Assembly (NCBI RefSeq): GCF_000350225.1
Contig: NW_005178994.1
Location: 43,658-107,657, forward strand
DNA length: 64,000 bases
DNA from: Chondrus crispus
Lineage: Eukaryota > Rhodophyta > Florideophyceae > Gigartinales > Gigartinaceae
Direction of reading: 5' to 3'
Positions 51,001 through 61,599 of this stretch are shown in pieces. The notes under the pieces are model-generated. The model was given only the letters and a program-made list of their open reading frames with translations, was not told the DNA's origin and ran no database searches. Positions within the stretch are counted from its first letter, which is position 1. Each line of letters begins with the position of its first letter. A program made the position numbers and the translations under genes.

Positions 51001-51194
51001 GCGCAGACTCCGGGATTGAAACTTTACCTGAGCACTGCCACACACGCAAGCAGACCAGGTATCTCTGGTAAAGAAGAGCTCGAATTGCTATTTGCGCTGC
51101 GCAAGGTCTTCGCGGGATTAATGAAAATTCACAGTTAGTATGTGCACTCAAGTTGTGCGAACAATGGATTCATGTTAGAGAAAATACTTACAGT
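51001..51194 (-). repeat. Second copy of the H3-ORF 5' flank
   Basis: See 49665-49868. Here it is joined on the left to an incomplete LTR and on the right to a Gypsy-4 ORF1 fragment. No H3-like coding sequence is present next to it. Confidence 0.75.
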
Positions 51195-52280
51195 AGTGCT
51201 ACAAAAATATTTGGTTATTACTGTGAGCTTTGTCATACAAATTACAGTATTATTTTCCTGTATACCGTCCATAAGGGCAACCCTGAGCATATAAGACCCC
51301 AATTCGAGCAGCTCCACCTAGTCCACTTGGCACCTCAGAAATTCTCTATCAACCACTAGCACGCTATTGCTCAGCCTGCGAAAGTATCTGCAAAATATAT
51401 TAGGAAAACCATTTCCCACTACCAAAAGTACTCAAAGCGTACAAAACTAATAAACATTATTTGATTTCAAAACACAAAGTACCAAAAGTGTTTTAGATAT
51501 TGAATAAATAATACACGCGGTACCCTTGCACTATTAAAATTATTATATAAAATGGACATAGAAAATGCTTTAGCTCAAATGCAGCAGCAGTCCGCACCAT
51601 TACAAGAGCAAAGAGCTCAGGCTAATCAAGAAAAGCAAAAACTGCATAGCCAGGTTACAGTACCAAACCAAACTATAGTTATGAATCAATTTGGACTGCA
51701 CGTAGGAAGACTAAACACATAGGGAGACTAAAGACTACAGTCTTTAGTCTCTCTATGTGCGGTCCACTTTTAAGCCCGCTAGGCACGTTTTGACCAAATT
51801 TCTCCGGTTCGCCATGGCAAACCGGAAAACTATCTACTTCGAACCAGTAAACATAGAGCTTACCGCGAGGAAAACACTTACCAGTATAACACGAATGGGC
51901 GAACTATCCCAAGTGGCTGAATACGACAGAGAATTCTCAAAATGAATAATTCTAATTCCGTCAATGACTATGGCTGAACCAGTATTCCATTACAGCCAAG
52001 GACTGAAAACTCGAACACGTATTGTAGTGGAAAGGGCAGAATACTCGATGTTACAAGAAGCAATGAAAATTGCAGATAGACTTCACAGTCTGTACACGAA
52101 CAACCAAGGATTCTTTGGAATGAGTAGGACCACTTCAAATTTTAATGAGGGACCGACACTAATGCATATGGAAAACATTCCTGGTCAAAAAAAATAGACT
52201 CTCGTACGCAGAGAAAAAGCGGAGAACAGATTATGTTTCGTATGTGCAAAACCAAACTGCATCGCGCGTAACCATTAATG
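51195..52280 (+). mobile_element. Gypsy-4 fragment: ORF1 end and gag (fossil)
   Basis: It begins in the C-terminal part of the Cys/His-rich ORF1 (CELCHTNY) and continues into a gag whose start (MDIENALAQMQQQ, 51552) matches that at 57880. Gag-like helical parts follow (EYSMLQEAMKIADRLHSLYT). It is strongly decayed, with many interruptions. Confidence 0.7.
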
Positions 52281-52285
52281 GTTAG

Positions 52286-52628
52286 TGTTGGCAGTTGAAT
52301 GGGGCTGCTTGCGTAGGGGAGGGAAAAGGCAAAGGAGGAGAGAAGATTTTTGTTTAGGCGGTGTGTACTGTGCGAAAGGGGCGAGAGCCGTTGAGTCGGA
52401 ATGCAAAGGTGGCGTATCCTTTATATTCTTGTTGTCCTGTTCTGTCCTCATATAAGCACGGGAAAACATCCTCCACCTGAAGGTACATCGACCTTCAGCG
52501 GGACATTTCCCACGTGTGACTCTTGTCACCATACGGACCAATCGGGTCCACCATTAAAGGACCACGGTCCCGGGGTTAGTACCCGGACAGTACAGTACCT
52601 CCTGTAAAATTATGATATTCCGCTGACA
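52286..52628 (-). repeat. LTR of the Gypsy-2 family, reversed, 343 bp
   Basis: A complete LTR on the minus strand (TGTCAGCGGAATATC to CTGCCAACA). The conserved pre-LTR segment lies at its right, so it is a 3' LTR of a minus-strand copy. The five bases beyond it on the minus strand are CTAAC, the same as those before the 43273 LTR. Confidence 0.9.
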
Positions 52629-53160
52629 CGACCTCCTCCCTAGACCCGAACCCGGGTGGGTCACAACGTATAAGGCGTGGCCTCCCTCTCGTCCGTGTTC
52701 CTCTGCACTATGCAATCCACGAGCACTAATGAGTCCCTTAATGTGTTCCTCCGTTAAATTGTGCTCGTGCCACGCTGGATGTGCGGGCTTACACTTGTTT
52801 CACGTTGAGCACTTGGTCCCACTTCGCGGGGCGGACCGGGGTGCTAGGTCAATAGTTAGCCAGCGAACCAGTTCTTGGCTCTCGAGCCCCGCAATAAAAT
52901 CAATTTCGATTTTTTGTACTGTAGTCTCTGGCATCGTTGAAATCGCCACCACTTTAGCTGCCTCAACAGGTGGGCTCGGTTCCTTCTCAACAGGTGTCAC
53001 CGTTGTGACTTCTGTAACCTCCGCCGTGGTGGGCTAACAGTCAGCCTCCGTCTTACACACTGTCAGAGTAATTGGAATTGCAACAGAAATAGAAAGAGCG
53101 GTTAAAATCGGGTTAGCGTTGCTATCAGTTTCACGCGCCCGCTTGAGACGTGGACAATAT
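52629..53160 (-). mobile_element. Reversed fragment with ORF1 of the Gypsy-4 type (fossil)
   Basis: On the minus strand it carries a possible splice acceptor (TTCCAATTACTCTGACAG), then an ORF1-like part with EPSPPVEAAKVVAISTMPET and PRSGTKCST, then the pre-LTR segment. The middle of the element is absent. It links ORF1 to the LTR family of Gypsy-2. Confidence 0.7.
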
Positions 53161-53214
53161 TCAGGAATGTTTGACTTACTTTCGATAGTTTTGGGGATTT
53201 GACGTAGAGGTGGG

Positions 53215-54090
53215 TGAGAAATGGGTGGTCATATCAATGGACTTCATATTCGACTTTACAAAAACATAGGGTACAACCGCGATTATGGTCGTGGTAGATA
53301 AACTATCGAAACGGACACACTATATACCACTCAGATCGGACAACAGCGCTAAAACCATAACAACAACGTTCTACAAGGAAATCTACAAAGACCATGGACT
53401 GCCGCGGAAAATGATTTCAAATCGAGATACAAGATTCATGGGATCTTTTTGAACTGAACTTATGAAAATGCTTAAAGTTTAACTTCACTTCTCAACAGAA
53501 TTTCATGCACAGAGTGATGGACAGTTTGAAAGACGATTTCAAAAACTTCAGGAAATGCTACGTTGTTATCTAAGCTACACTCAGAAAAAATGGGAAATAT
53601 CTACGGGGGTACAATCAGCTTACAACAACCATATCAACGATACTACTCGCCAAACATCATTCTTTCTGGACTACGGCCAACACCCTTTCGCAATATGTGG
53701 TATTATCCATTCGGGAGGAGTTACAAAGGTATGGTCCCGCTCGGCTCCTTTACCGTAGAACTTAGACTGTAAGCTCGAGCTGACCGGGACAAGGGCACAC
53801 TATACAGGACGTCTACAAACAGTGAAAGTCCGTACAGTAGCTCACTTTGACCATCAGATCGTCCTCTTCGTACATTAATGGAGACTCTGTTTCCATCAAA
53901 GAGTGCCCGGGGACGAACCTGTCAGCTCGGGAAGGTACGCGCTAGATCCAGCCGGCAAAGAGGACCATGGTGAGCTAGAGGAGGAGCGGAGAAGAAGGCT
54001 AATTGGATCATTTAGAAGGGGTTTTGTAAGAAAAGTTGGTTTTAGTGTTGTTAAGCCCTTTTTAATTATAGCTGCGGCGTCATAGTCGTG
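53215..54090 (+). mobile_element. Gypsy integrase and 3' pol fragment (fossil)
   Basis: Pieces of a gypsy integrase core are readable (VVDKLSKRTHYIPL, IYKDHGLPRKMISNRDTRF, EFHAQSDGQFERRFQKLQEM), followed by a pol end with DPAGKEDHGELEEERRRR. The latter part also occurs near 56.7-56.8 kb. It is badly decayed and old. Confidence 0.7.
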
Positions 54091-54149
54091 TCTGCCTCCG
54101 AAAGTCCGACGCCCACGGGAGAGAGTGTCGCGCACGCGCGTATATACTG

Positions 54150-54965
54150 TACGGCTAATTAAAAAATAGGCCAACGAGCGCTTTCTTACAGAACATGGGC
54201 TGTAACCTTACCATCTCGGCAGACGACAAGCCCCGATGGACTTCTATCTACTACGCGCAGGACTGTTTCCGCTCTCTGAGCTGCAAGATGGAACAATAAG
54301 AACTTGAGCCAAGCTACTCTACGCTGCTTTAGTTCGCGAAGGCACACGCCGGAGCCCGTTCCCAATAGAAAAGGCGCAACGCCGGATCATTATGACCCGG
54401 CAGTATGATACAGTCATCCTTTTCTCCTCCACACAATCCCTTTTCCCCGCGCAACTATGCAGCCCGCTGATCTTACAGGAAGCACCTTGCCCGACGCACA
54501 AGGCCCCCTTTTGACATCTTTAGTCTAGCTGGCAAGGATTAGGGGCCCAAATTTGCCTGATGAGGACGGTTACGTTAATGGATATTCTTTTGGGGCGCAA
54601 AAAGTTTCGTTTTTTGTCGTCAAAAGGGGAACCTTGCGCTTTGTGCGAGCTGCGCCGTGCACAATCGTGGGCTAAATAGTCGCGCGGGAAAAGGATGGGG
54701 ATTGTGTAGTAGAAAAGGATGGTAGGGTGATCCGGCGTTGCGCCTTTTCGGTAGAGAACGGGCTCCGGCGTATGGCCTTCGCAGAATGGAGTAGCGTAGA
54801 AGCTTGCTTGATTCGTTTATTGTTCTGCCTTCAATCGTAGGAAGCCCAGACGTGCGCGTAGTACATATAGGTCCATACGAGCTTGCCGTCTGCGGAGATG
54901 GCAAGCTTACAGCCCATGTTGTGCAAGCACGCTTTCGTAGGCCTAGTTCGTAAATAAGACGTACA
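54150..54965. repeat. Long inverted repeat with arms of about 350-400 bp
   Basis: The left arm (about 54150-54530) and the right arm (about 54600-54965) are imperfect reverse complements along most of their length. For example GACTTCTATCTACTACGCGC on the left pairs with its counterpart near 54.86 kb, and AAAAGGCGCAACGCCGGATC near 54.37 kb with 54.75 kb. Both arms carry a short homologous frame starting MGC with a TISADD- or AISADG-type stretch. It may be a foldback-type element or two inverted copies of an unknown repeat. Confidence 0.75.
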
Positions 54966-55044
54966 TTGTCGACGCCGTGCAGTGTATACGCCTCACAGTG
55001 TATACGCTGTACTATCTATAAGCGCGTGCGCGACACTTCCTCCC

Positions 55045-55854
55045 ATGGGCGTTGGACCTTCTGGCATTGACACCCAGATGGCGCCGCAGTGGAAGAGAAA
55101 ACGCAGAGGCGGAAAGCGCCATAGCCGGAAGCGCCAGCAGTCGCCGGCTCCCGGCCCACAAGCGCCCCGTGAGCAAGCGTCTGGCGAGCAAGCGCCCCGC
55201 ACACCGTCGCTGCGATCTTCGTTGCCGCAATCTCCGGCGCCGCGATCACCGGCGCCGCAATCTCCGTCTCCGCGCGTCTCTGTGCCGCCCGTTCCTGCGT
55301 CGCGCGTGCATGCGCCGTCGCGGGGCTCCGCAGAGAGCGCTACACACGAAGCGTCTGCGGTGGTCAGGGCGGCGGAGCTTGTACCAGAGATTGAGCTGCG
55401 GGCGGGCTCTCCTGCGGTACTGAGTGCCCCGTCCGGGACTGCAGAGCCGACTACCGTGTGCGAAGCGGCGGGGAGGTGGCTCGTCGAGGCCATGGTCGTC
55501 GGGGAAAGGGGAGGCGGGGGTGGCGGTTGGGGGATGCCGAGTGTGCCGCATGCGGGTGCGCAGGGCACTGCGCCGAGGGAAGCCTTCCACGCCGTCGAGT
55601 GGGAGGCCAGAATCTTCGCGGGAGCTCGCGAGGGCGAGATGTCCCTGCAAACCTACCCGTTGCCGCGGTCACGAGCTGCCGGGCGAAGCCGACCCAGGCC
55701 GGCGTGCGTCGTGCCGGCCCGGCGTAGGGCTGTGCCAAGGCAGTCCCGAGATGAAGAGGTCGCCCGGCATGTCTTGGAATTCATGCGGCGGTACCGAGGG
55801 GTGGTGGTACGCGTGTCCAGGATTGGCTCACGTGATGCCGTGGTTTGGCGTTAA
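55045..55854 (+). CDS. Unrecognised GC-rich ORF, Pro/Arg/Ser-rich
   Basis: ATG 55045 opens 269 residues. A basic stretch near the start (WKRKRRGGKRHSRKRQQ) is followed by about 70 residues of Ser-Pro-Ala-rich repeats, a more mixed part and an Arg-rich C-terminus. No domain was recognised. The DNA is much richer in G and C than its surroundings. All frames here are open because of the composition, so the frame could be chance. It may be the start of a gag-like protein or an inserted host sequence. Confidence 0.35.
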   Translation: MGVGPSGIDTQMAPQWKRKRRGGKRHSRKRQQSPAPGPQAPREQASGEQAPRTPSLRSSLPQSPAPRSPAPQSPSPRVSVPPVPASRVHAPSRGSAESATHEASAVVRAAELVPEIELRAGSPAVLSAPSGTAEPTTVCEAAGRWLVEAMVVGERGGGGGGWGMPSVPHAGAQGTAPREAFHAVEWEARIFAGAREGEMSLQTYPLPRSRAAGRSRPRPACVVPARRRAVPRQSRDEEVARHVLEFMRRYRGVVVRVSRIGSRDAVVWR

Positions 55855-55911
55855 TCTAGCCGGCGACACCTCCCTGGACAGCCAAGGTGCACTTCCAAGA
55901 CGCACGATTGT

Positions 55912-56232
55912 GTGAAGGCGGCCGTCATCAACGCTGCTTTTGCCCGCCGTGGGGTCGTGGCAGCGGAAGCGTTGGAGCAGGTTTTGTTGAGGGAATCGCA
56001 GATATTCCACACCTCCAGAACACTGGGTGAAATCTTCCACAAGGCGCCAGAATTTGTGACAGGCTGTCGCATGTTGCGTGACGAGGAGGTTCAGAGGGCC
56101 ATCCAGATCAGCGAAAGGGCAGCGCCGTTTCGTGCACCTGCAGCTAAGCGAGCAGGGGTCTGTATCGTACTACTCCCAGAAGAAAAGCGAGTGGACCACG
56201 CCGTCGTGGTGGATGCTGAAGCAGAGAAATGA
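55912..56232 (+). CDS. Unrecognised short frame downstream of the GC-rich ORF
   Basis: About 106 residues without an ATG start; they look protein-like (AEALEQVLLRESQIFHTSRT, LRDEEVQRAIQISERA). They may be a later exon or a displaced end of the preceding ORF, which stops 60 bp upstream. No family was recognised. Confidence 0.3.
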   Translation: MKAAVINAAFARRGVVAAEALEQVLLRESQIFHTSRTLGEIFHKAPEFVTGCRMLRDEEVQRAIQISERAAPFRAPAAKRAGVCIVLLPEEKRVDHAVVVDAEAEK

Positions 56233-56579
56233 CATTTCCTTTACCGACTTACCAGCAGTTTTATCCCTTCGAAATGGCTCCCCGAACCACCGCTAACTCG
56301 CAGCCACACCTGCCGCGGATTCTCAAGCCGAGGAGATTGCGGAGGCTTTGTTCCACCTCCTGTCACAGGCCTTACGCACCACGCACCGAAGGCGGGGGCC
56401 CGTGCATCTATGGGCCAAACTGTCCTATTCGCGACCAGATATCAAGATTGGAAGCAAAATTAGGCGACGCTGTAAGGGTTTTGGGGGACCGAATTGGCTC
56501 TATTGAAGCAAGAATTGGTGAAGAAAACTGTAAAGATCGGGTCCCGCTCAGCCTCTTGACAGTAAACTTTAGACTGTAA
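56229..56579 (+). other. Short coiled-coil coding fragment
   Basis: A frame of 116 residues contains a heptad-like stretch (ISRLEAKLGDAVRVLGDRIG) similar in style to gag N-termini in this window. The family is not certain. Confidence 0.35.
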
Positions 56580-56830
56580 TTAAGAGCTAAGCGGGACAGG
56601 GGCGCACTGTACGTGACTTGTACAGTACAGTACACGTCACTACAGGGCTCACCATGACCGAGAAGTCGTCCTCTTTGTAAAGAAATGGGGACTCTATACC
56701 GAAAAGAGTCCCCGAGGACGACCCGGTCAGCGCCAGCAGGATCCGAAGGGGATCCTGCAGGCGACGAGGACCATGGTGAGACGAGAGGAGGAGTGAGAAC
56801 ATGGCCAGAAGAGGCATTTTAGTAGGGGTT
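56530..56830 (+). mobile_element. Gypsy pol-end fragment, copy of the one near 53.8 kb (fossil)
   Basis: The sequence from GGTCCCGCTC through the part encoding the pol end follows the same order as 53740-54010 with many differences. It is an old truncated copy of the same family. Confidence 0.6.
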
Positions 56831-57158
56831 TTAAGGGAAAGGTTCGATTTTAGAGTAGTCTAGGCTATTCTACCTGTAGAGTAGCTACCTTCAAGAGTTC
56901 TATAAAGGTCCCGGTTCGGAGCGACGGGAAGTTCGAGAGGCAGGCACAACAACCGACTAACCACCGGAGCCCCCACCCTGACTAAGACAGAGCGTCAATT
57001 AGAACCTCTAAGTCAAAAACCCCGAAACCAACCGAAACTTTGAAAGAAAGTCAAACAATCCAGAACCTTGTCCACGTGTCCACCGGGCACGTGAAAACTG
57101 GTAGCATCCCTAATCGATTTTAACCGCTATTTCTATTGCAATTCCTATTACATTTACA

Positions 57159-57782
57159 GTGTGTAAGCCAGAGGCTGACAGTAAGCCCGCCGAGGCTGAA
57201 GTCACAGAGGTCACAACGGTGGCACGTGTCGGGAAAGAAACGAGCCCGCCTCTCGAGGAAGCTATAGTAGTGGCTGTTTCTACAGTGCCAGAGAGTACAG
57301 TACTAAACAACGAAGTTGAATATATCGCAGGGCTCGAGAGCCAAGAATTGGACCGCGGGCCAACCATTGACCTAGCCCCCCGGTCCACCCCGCGAAGTGG
57401 GACCAAGTGTTCAACGTGCAATACGTGTAAGCCTACACATCAGGCGTGGCACGAGCATAATTTAACCGAGGACCACATTAAGGCACTCATTAGTGCATGG
57501 GGATTTAATAGTGCGGTACAATATTTGGACAAGGAGTACAAAAATTATTTAGTTATGAAGTGTGAGCTTTGTCACACCAATTACAGTAATCTTTACTGTA
57601 TAACGTCCATAAGGGCGACCGTGAGCATATACGGCGGAAATCAAAACAGCTCTGCTGGGTCCACTTGGCATCTCAGAAAGGCTCTTCAACCGCTGGCACA
57701 CTATTGCCAAGCCCCAAAGGTATCGGCCAAATATATTGGGAAAACCATTTCCCACTACAAGAAGTACTCTCAGCGCGCCTAG
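57159..57782 (+). CDS. Gypsy-4 ORF1: Cys/His-rich protein before gag (fossil family)
   Basis: A 207-residue frame with an acidic, Val/Thr/Glu-rich N-terminal half, a cluster of cysteines and histidines (KCSTCNTCKPTHQAWHEH), a helical part (DHIKALISAWGFNSAVQYLD) and a second CELCHTNY motif suggests zinc binding. The sequence just before it (ATTCCTATTACATTTACAG) looks like a 3' splice site and is kept at the reversed copy, so ORF1 is probably expressed from a spliced RNA. It lies about 100 bp before gag. Similar parts occur at 51.2 kb and 52.6-53.1 kb. Its function is unknown; no env or chromodomain likeness was seen. Confidence 0.6.
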   Translation: MCKPEADSKPAEAEVTEVTTVARVGKETSPPLEEAIVVAVSTVPESTVLNNEVEYIAGLESQELDRGPTIDLAPRSTPRSGTKCSTCNTCKPTHQAWHEHNLTEDHIKALISAWGFNSAVQYLDKEYKNYLVMKCELCHTNYSNLYCITSIRATVSIYGGNQNSSAGSTWHLRKALQPLAHYCQAPKVSAKYIGKTISHYKKYSQRA

Positions 57783-57879
57783 TAATAAAAACATTTGTTT
57801 GAGTTCAAAACAAAAAGTGCTTACACACTAATTATTTCACAAACACAATAACCTTGCAATATTCATATTGTTATTAGTA

Positions 57880-58315
57880 ATGGACACCGAAAATGCATTG
57901 GCCCAAATGAAACAACAGATCGCTGCATTACAGGAGCAAGTAGCTCAGACTAGCCAAGAAAACCAAAAACTACATATTATGTAGTTTTTGGTTTTCTTGG
58001 TTTGGTTTGCTATTGTAATCTGGTTATTAACCAGATTACAATAGCAAACCAAACTATGGCTGGTATGAATCAAAGTGGAATACACATTGAAAGACTAAAG
58101 ACAGGTAAACCGGAAAAGTTTACAGGTCAAAACGTGCGAAGCTGGCTTAAAAGTTTACACAACATATTTTCAACGCAACCAAATGTACCCAACAATATCA
58201 GTCGTACCAAATAAGCAGTGAGCTATATGGGAGGAGCAAGATTACAATGGTGGGAACTAGTCACTCTGAACGGCACGCCGATACGGACATACGAGGACTT
58301 CCAAAGAAAGATCCT
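57880..58315 (+). mobile_element. Gypsy-4 gag start, interrupted by Gypsy-3 (fossil)
   Basis: ATG 57880 starts a gag resembling the one at 51552 (MDTENALAQMKQQIAALQEQ), with a later part GKPEKFTGQNVRSWLKSLHN typical of gypsy gag. Gypsy-3 is inserted at its right end. The copy is broken. Confidence 0.7.
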
Positions 58316-58987
58316 TGTAGTATAATGACCGGCGCAAGCGCGGGGAGGTCATCGGACGGCCGTGTACGGTATAGAGGTGGGCAGTTGTGCCCACGTGTAG
58401 CGAGCGCGCGCGCGTGCCGAGCGGTCGTAATCTGGCGTACGTGTACAGTAGTGCACGTGTCGGGCAAGCGGTAGTCTGCTAGTATTCCGCGTGTACGCTA
58501 GCACACGTGGCATCCGTGCGGTAGTCTGTAAGCAGCGCGTGTGTACAGTATACACACGTGTAGCTGCAGCGTCCGCGCGGTAATTAGGAATTGAGGCGCT
58601 AGTTTTTTAATTGCGTACAGTACCTGGTACGCACTAGGCGGCAGGTACTGTACACTGGGACAGGTGTCCGAGGCGTCCCTCTGAGGAGTTAAGACGTGAC
58701 ACCCGTCCCTAACAGTAAACTGGGGCAACCTCGCCCCCGTCCCTTTCGCGCCTATATACGTCCGTTTCGGTTGTCTATCACGCGCGCTGGCTTCTAACCC
58801 GTAACCGGTCGCTCCCGTTCAGGCACCACCGGGCGACGGGGCGACTGCGCGTAACCGGCCAGTGGGCCGCTCCCTTTTCGCGAGCTCGTCCGATCGGTTC
58901 AATTAGCGCGTGGCGTCCGCGCCGCGTGCTCCCTCGCTATAGCCTCCGCCTCTCACCCAACCCAGGGCGGAGAGGAGTTATCCCACA
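58316..58987 (+). repeat. 5' LTR of Gypsy-3, about 672 bp
   Basis: Its start (TGTAGTATAATGACC) is placed where Gypsy-4 gag sequence ends, and its end (GAGTTATCCCACA) lies three bases before the primer-binding site. The second LTR is outside the window, so the limits are provisional. Confidence 0.7.
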
Positions 58988-58990
58988 TTT

Positions 58991-59008
58991 TGGTACTCTT
59001 GTAGAGGG
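58991..59008 (+). other. Putative primer-binding site of Gypsy-3
   Basis: TGGTACTCTTGTAGAGGG, starting with TGG and sharing 12 bases with the Gypsy-2 site. Confidence 0.7.
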
Positions 59009-59115
59009 TTAACTCTTGAGGTTGAGTCGCATGCGCAGTCGCTTGATCGCGTGCAGAACCGTACGGACGGAAAAGGTTGAGAAATCACCGCGTCGATCGC
59101 GAAGCGTATTCGACG

Positions 59116-61592
59116 ATGAACCGACTAGAAGAGGGGGGAGACTCCGCCTCCGGGCGTCTGAGCACCCGCGGTGGCAGTGGCGCACCGCGACCCCGGGTGG
59201 AGAACTCGGAAGTTCTGCTGCGACCGCCACCGCGACCGGGGCGCACGCGAGCGTCCGCATCGGATGTTACGCCGGCTGCGTCCGCAGACACTGAGAATCG
59301 CGTCCAATGGACGGTCGACGCGATTCAGCCGCGCATCCAGGCCTGGGTCGAGAAGTTGCTCGCTCCCAGGTAGCGCGCGTATGCCTCGACCGAACGGAGC
59401 CCGCGCTCGTGGACGCGCACGCACGCAGCGCGATACCACCACTTTTTGGACGAACTTTTACCCGCTCAAGTCCAACGCGAGGTGGTGACCGTGCTCACCA
59501 CTGTGGATAAAGAATCCCCGTCCGGAACGGCTCTAAAGGGAGCGATCAGCTCTGCCGTGGCCAATCGTCTGGCCATGACCTTCGCCGGAGCAGGAGTCGA
59601 CACATGCGCGCAGCGCGACTCAACCGCTCCGGATTCTACGCTAACGCATGCTGAATCAATCGGCGCCGCACCGGGGATCGGTACAATGGCCCCTCACCCG
59701 GAGGGTAAGACCATTTACCTCCCACCAATTTATGGTGCTACAGGAGGGCCCACAGAAAATGGCCCTCCCATACTCGCCGACACGGCTGGCCCCCGCAGGA
59801 CAGAAAACCGCCTGGGGCGCTTCGCGACAGAAAAGCGACAGCCGTATCGGTCGAGCAGAAGAAGGGCACCCGGCGCTCAAGGATATAACTCGGAGGGTAC
59901 CGAAAACCCCTCCGAGGAAGACGACACAAGACGTCGCCACAGGGCGAAGCGCAAGGACCGCGACGGACGCTACGCGCGATACCGCGATGCCGGAGGTGTC
60001 GGTTACCCCTCCGATGATAACCGCGAAGGACGCTATACGCGATACCGCGATGCCGGAGGAGGTGGATACTCCTCCGATGACGAGGACACGGAGTTGGACG
60101 AATCGCGCGGAAGCGACCGCAGACGCCGCAATGCGCGTGACCGACGTCGGTTCCGGCGAGAAGATTCCGACTTGGACGGCTACAGTAGCCCCGGCGGAGA
60201 AGGAGATCGCCATCGCAGGGGCAGAGACCGCCGGTCTGCCCCGAGGCGGGACCCGAAATGGTTGCCGGTGATCAGGCCGTTGAACGACCTGTTCACCAAG
60301 GCCGTCGACTACCGCACGTATAGGCTGGAAAATCGCAGCGCGCGCTACGAAGCGAGTACCGCGCGGCGAGTTAACCGTTATCGGAAGAAGTTCGACGTCC
60401 AGCTGAAACCCACACGTTCGGTGGTCAAGATCCAATCGCGGTGCAAGGATTTCTCGCGCGCTTCAAGATGGCCTGCGACCACAATGGGGTCAGCGAAGGC
60501 GCGGCCGTATGGTGTTTTCAGTTCTATTTGACTGGGCAGGCTCACGCCTTGCTCCAGTCCAGGCTTCACGGGAACACCATGGCGGTCGATGCGTAGCAGC
60601 GCGAGATGCTCGAAACCTACGCGGAAGTTGTTAACTTTTTATTACGCACGTACGCGACGGACAGAGTTATTTCCGAAGCGGTCAGTGATGTCACATCCTT
60701 CCGTCAGAGCTCAAATATGACGGAGGAGGTGTACAGTAACCAGTTGTGGGACAAGGCGTTGCATTGCGGAACCGTATCTTCGGACAGGCGCTTGAAGTCC
60801 CTTTTCGTTGAGGGACTTCTGCCAGCGACGTGCGCGCAGGTGCGGAATTATATCGTGACGCATCCGGGCGTGGACTATCAAGCGGTGGCACCCCACGCAC
60901 AAGCGATAGGCGAGACGCACTGCTCGGCTCGAAGACAGGCGACCTCGCTCGCGTCGCCTCAAGCACCGTCCGATTCGGTAAGAAGATTTACGCGCACCGC
61001 GCGGACAAGGCCCGTTCTGTTGGTCGAGTCCCTATCTGAACTCCCGACAGCGCGCGGAACCGAAACGGAAGAGATACTGGCGGTGACGGACCAGTCGGTG
61101 ACGCCGAGCTCGCTTAGCTCGCCGCCGACTAGCTACCATCCGTCACCTGCCTCGTCCCCGGCGGGCACATCGATAGCGCCCGCCCAACAAGGTGACGCGC
61201 GCGCACATCCGTACGGAAGGCCAGTGCAGAACCAGCGGGTCCGGTTCTTCAACCAAGGATTACCTGGACCCCCGCCGTGTCGGTTCTGTCTGGACCTGAC
61301 CCACCGACAGGAGCAATGTCCTGTGTTGGCGGATAGCGCGCTGCGGTCGAAGCTTTTGCAGGCCCGCGAGGCCAATTATCAAAAGTTTCGGATCCGTCAA
61401 GGTCTCCGCCCGGGTTCGCCGTTCGAGCGTCAACCGCCGACCGCTTGGCGAAATTCGCGTGCGCAGGCTCCCACGGGCATCAACGTGGCCGAGCAGGGCG
61501 AGGCCGCCCAATCGGAAGAACCCGCGCTACGGCTGACGGACGAGGGGCCCGAGGACCTTGGGTTGACGGGGGAAGCCGGGGAGGACGCGTAG
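59116..61592 (+). CDS. Gypsy-3 gag region (fossil)
   Basis: It starts at ATG 59116 (MNRLEEGGDSASGR). An Arg/Asp-rich part with a 16-residue-type repeat (RYARYRDAGGVGYPSDD and RYTRYRDAGGGGYSSDD) precedes a capsid-like domain. Near 61.27 kb is a zinc knuckle CRFCLDLTHRQEQC. It is homologous to Gypsy-1 gag. Confidence 0.75.
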
Positions 61593-61599
61593 AGGCGTC

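Noticed and set aside
57159-57782. Envelope-like protein before gag
   Set aside because: No signal peptide, membrane segment or glycosylation-rich ectodomain; the Cys/His clusters fit a zinc-binding protein better.
59656-60435. 259-residue minus-strand frame over Gypsy-3 gag
   Set aside because: A shadow of the repetitive gag coding region; no independent evidence.
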